Origin: Chryseobacterium sp. CH21
Lineage (GTDB): Bacteria; Bacteroidota; Bacteroidia; Flavobacteriales; Weeksellaceae
Direction: 5' to 3'
Assembly (NCBI RefSeq): GCF_004119445.1
Contig: NZ_QICI01000051.1
Coordinates: 54,799 to 118,798 of the forward strand
DNA: 64,000 nt
Shown: positions 62,642 through 64,000 of the stretch, piece after piece
Position numbering within the stretch: position 1 is the stretch's first letter
How the letters are laid out: the number at the start of each line of letters is the position of its first letter
The notes under the pieces: model-generated
Database searches by the model: none
The model's input: the letters and a program-made list of their open reading frames with translations, nothing else
What the model was told of the DNA's origin: nothing
Made by a program: the position numbers and the translations under genes

Positions 62642-63762
62642 TTACTTTTTAGACAACTTAAGATTACTAGCTTCTTCTTCCCATTTTTTAGCTTGAACAT
62701 CATCTCCAATCTTTTTATACAAATTTGCCAAAGTATCGGTGTTATAATAATTTTTATCCTTTTTTATAGACTCTTGAGCCCATATGATAGCCATTTCCAA
62801 CGAGGATTTTGTATTTACTTTTTCAAAAAAAGCCCACGCTGCTGAATTAAGTTCTTGATAATTAGCTGTAGAATAATCTTTAAATATTTTAAGTGTTAAA
62901 TTTTCATAAGTAGCAATATCTTTGTTGTATAGAGCTTGTGAAGCCTTGAATTTCAAAAGTTCATTTTCAGCTTCTTCCCTACCTAAGAACTTTCCTGCTT
63001 CAGCTAAGAAACTATCATCATTAAATTTATTTGAATTTTGTTGAAAACTCTTAACAAGAGTGTTTATTTTAATTTTTTTATCCAAAGCACTATATTCTTC
63101 TTCTGAAATAGCTTTTATGATAATAGCTTTTTTTTCTTGGAAAAAATTATACAAAGAAGATTTTGTACTTATAATATGGGATGTTAATAATTTAATATCC
63201 TCTTTATCTATTTGACCTTTGGAATTTAAATATCTTTCAAAAACATTGATCGAAAAGTCTGGATCAATATTAATAGTTAACGTTATCAGATTTTTCAAAA
63301 AATCAGAATTATTTTCTCCTTTTTCAAATCTTTGCTTGAGAACTGAAAGGTTTCTATTAGGGTCCTGCGCATCCTTTGCAACCTTGATAAAGTCATTTTC
63401 ATTAGAATATGAACCTAAACCTCGATGTATTTCTTCACCTTTACTATTGAGAAACAAATAGGTAGGATAGGAGTTTATCTTATATTTTTTTGCGAGTTTA
63501 ATTCCCTCTCCTTTCTCCATATCAATTTTTACATTAATAAAATTTTCATTAAAATAACTTCCTACAATAGGTAATGTGAAAATATTTTTGCCATTAATTT
63601 ACAGGGTGCGCACCATGTAGTATATGCATCAATGAAGACAAGTTTATTTTCATTTTTAGCCTTAATAAGAATGTCGGCAAATTTACTTTCTTCAAATTTA
63701 ATTCCTTGAGCATAGGTACAAGCTCCAAAGGTTATTAACAATAAAACGATCAACTTTTTCAT
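62642..63762 (-). pseudogene. Exported thioredoxin-fold protein, frameshifted in a 5-A run
   Basis: MKKLIVLLLITFGACTYAQ is a signal peptide. A thioredoxin domain follows with the CxxC site WCAPCK, and the other frame continues it: KKYKINSYPTYLFLNSKGEE, the cis-Pro region. At the five A (63585-63589) one extra base joins MAKNIFTLPIVGSYFNENF to the second frame and gives a protein of about 373 aa. The C-terminal two thirds are helical (TPR-like ending AIIWAQESIKKD ... TLANLYKKIGD). It is a periplasmic disulfide/redox protein, directly downstream of a DsbD-like gene. Confidence 0.85.
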
Positions 63763-63768
63763 ACTTTT

Positions 63769-64000
63769 TTATTTAATATTTTTTTTATAATAATTAATAC
63801 CACATTCAAGGAATTTTTTGAAATCCTCTTTTAGCATATATCCTGAAACAGGAGTATTGATTACTTTTCCGTCCGGAGTGATTAATACATAGTGAGGCTG
63901 GGAGTTATTGTTAAAGTTAACCTGTTGGAATAAACTCCATCTGTCACCAATTGTTTTTACTTTTTTGATCTGTCCTTCACCAAGGTCTATTTTGGTTTTC
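63769..64000 (-). CDS. DsbD-like disulfide reductase, C-terminal part (5' end outside window)
   Basis: The frame is open to the window edge (77 codons). It is the end of a C-terminal thioredoxin-like domain with WSLFQQVNFNNNSQPHYVLI and TPDGKVINTPVSGY, the tail sequence of flavobacterial thiol:disulfide interchange (DsbD/CcdA-fused) proteins. The CxxC and membrane part lie outside the window. It stops 6 bases before the thioredoxin gene, so the two form an operon. Confidence 0.8.
   Translation of the reverse strand, partial: KTKIDLGEGQIKKVKTIGDRWSLFQQVNFNNNSQPHYVLITPDGKVINTPVSGYMLKEDFKKFLECGINYYKKNIK

Overview
The window (AT-rich; T9SS sorting domains, Bacteroidetes-type secreted proteins, no Shine-Dalgarno-like leaders) looks like a chromosomal piece of a flavobacterium close to Chryseobacterium (Weeksellaceae). 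That placement is inferred from gene families and codon/AT character, not from a marker gene. No rRNA, tRNA, CRISPR array, transposase or integrase was found.

Layout. (1) 1-5.9 kb: the end of a histidine kinase and a LuxR-type response regulator, convergent with a minus-strand R-body locus: five near-identical RebB proteins, two diverged RebB-like ones and three or four unknown accessory proteins. An unrecognised 486-aa gene is divergent from it. (2) 7.9-11.1 kb: small regulatory, serine-hydrolase and membrane genes. (3) 11.2-15.9 kb: an ergothioneine-type operon, egtD-egtB-ATPase-permease/binding protein. The transporter's binding domain is circularly permuted. (4) 16.2-18.5 kb: a secreted alpha/beta hydrolase and a glycerolipid-type acyltransferase. 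(5) 19-30.7 kb: a defence island with McrBC (type IV restriction), a very AT-rich Vsr / cytosine methyltransferase / nucleotidyltransferase / DUF262 group, and a Fic gene lying between 49-bp direct repeats. (6) 30.7-48.6 kb: one long minus-strand operon for a self-contained, PUFA-synthase-like iterative polyketide/lipid pathway. It has an NPD-NPD-KS-AT-ACP-ACP-KR megasynthase, a KS-AT-DH-PPTase megasynthase, a free ACP, an alpha/beta hydrolase, a fused double glycosyltransferase, two condensation/PapA-like acyltransferases and a membrane protein. A glycosylated, O-acylated lipid is the natural guess. (7) 49.5-64 kb: a glutaminase, two large T9SS cell-surface proteins, and assorted esterase, TetR, lipoprotein and thioredoxin/DsbD genes.

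A pattern cuts across the whole window. Seven genes are each broken or split by apparent one-base deficits in short A/T runs (beta-lactamase-like hydrolase, methyltransferase twice, nucleotidyltransferase, Fic, glutaminase, thioredoxin), and one R-body gene seems to carry a surplus A. Both halves of every gene are otherwise well conserved, so assembly indels are more likely than independent pseudogenisation. I annotate these genes over their full span and say where the break is.
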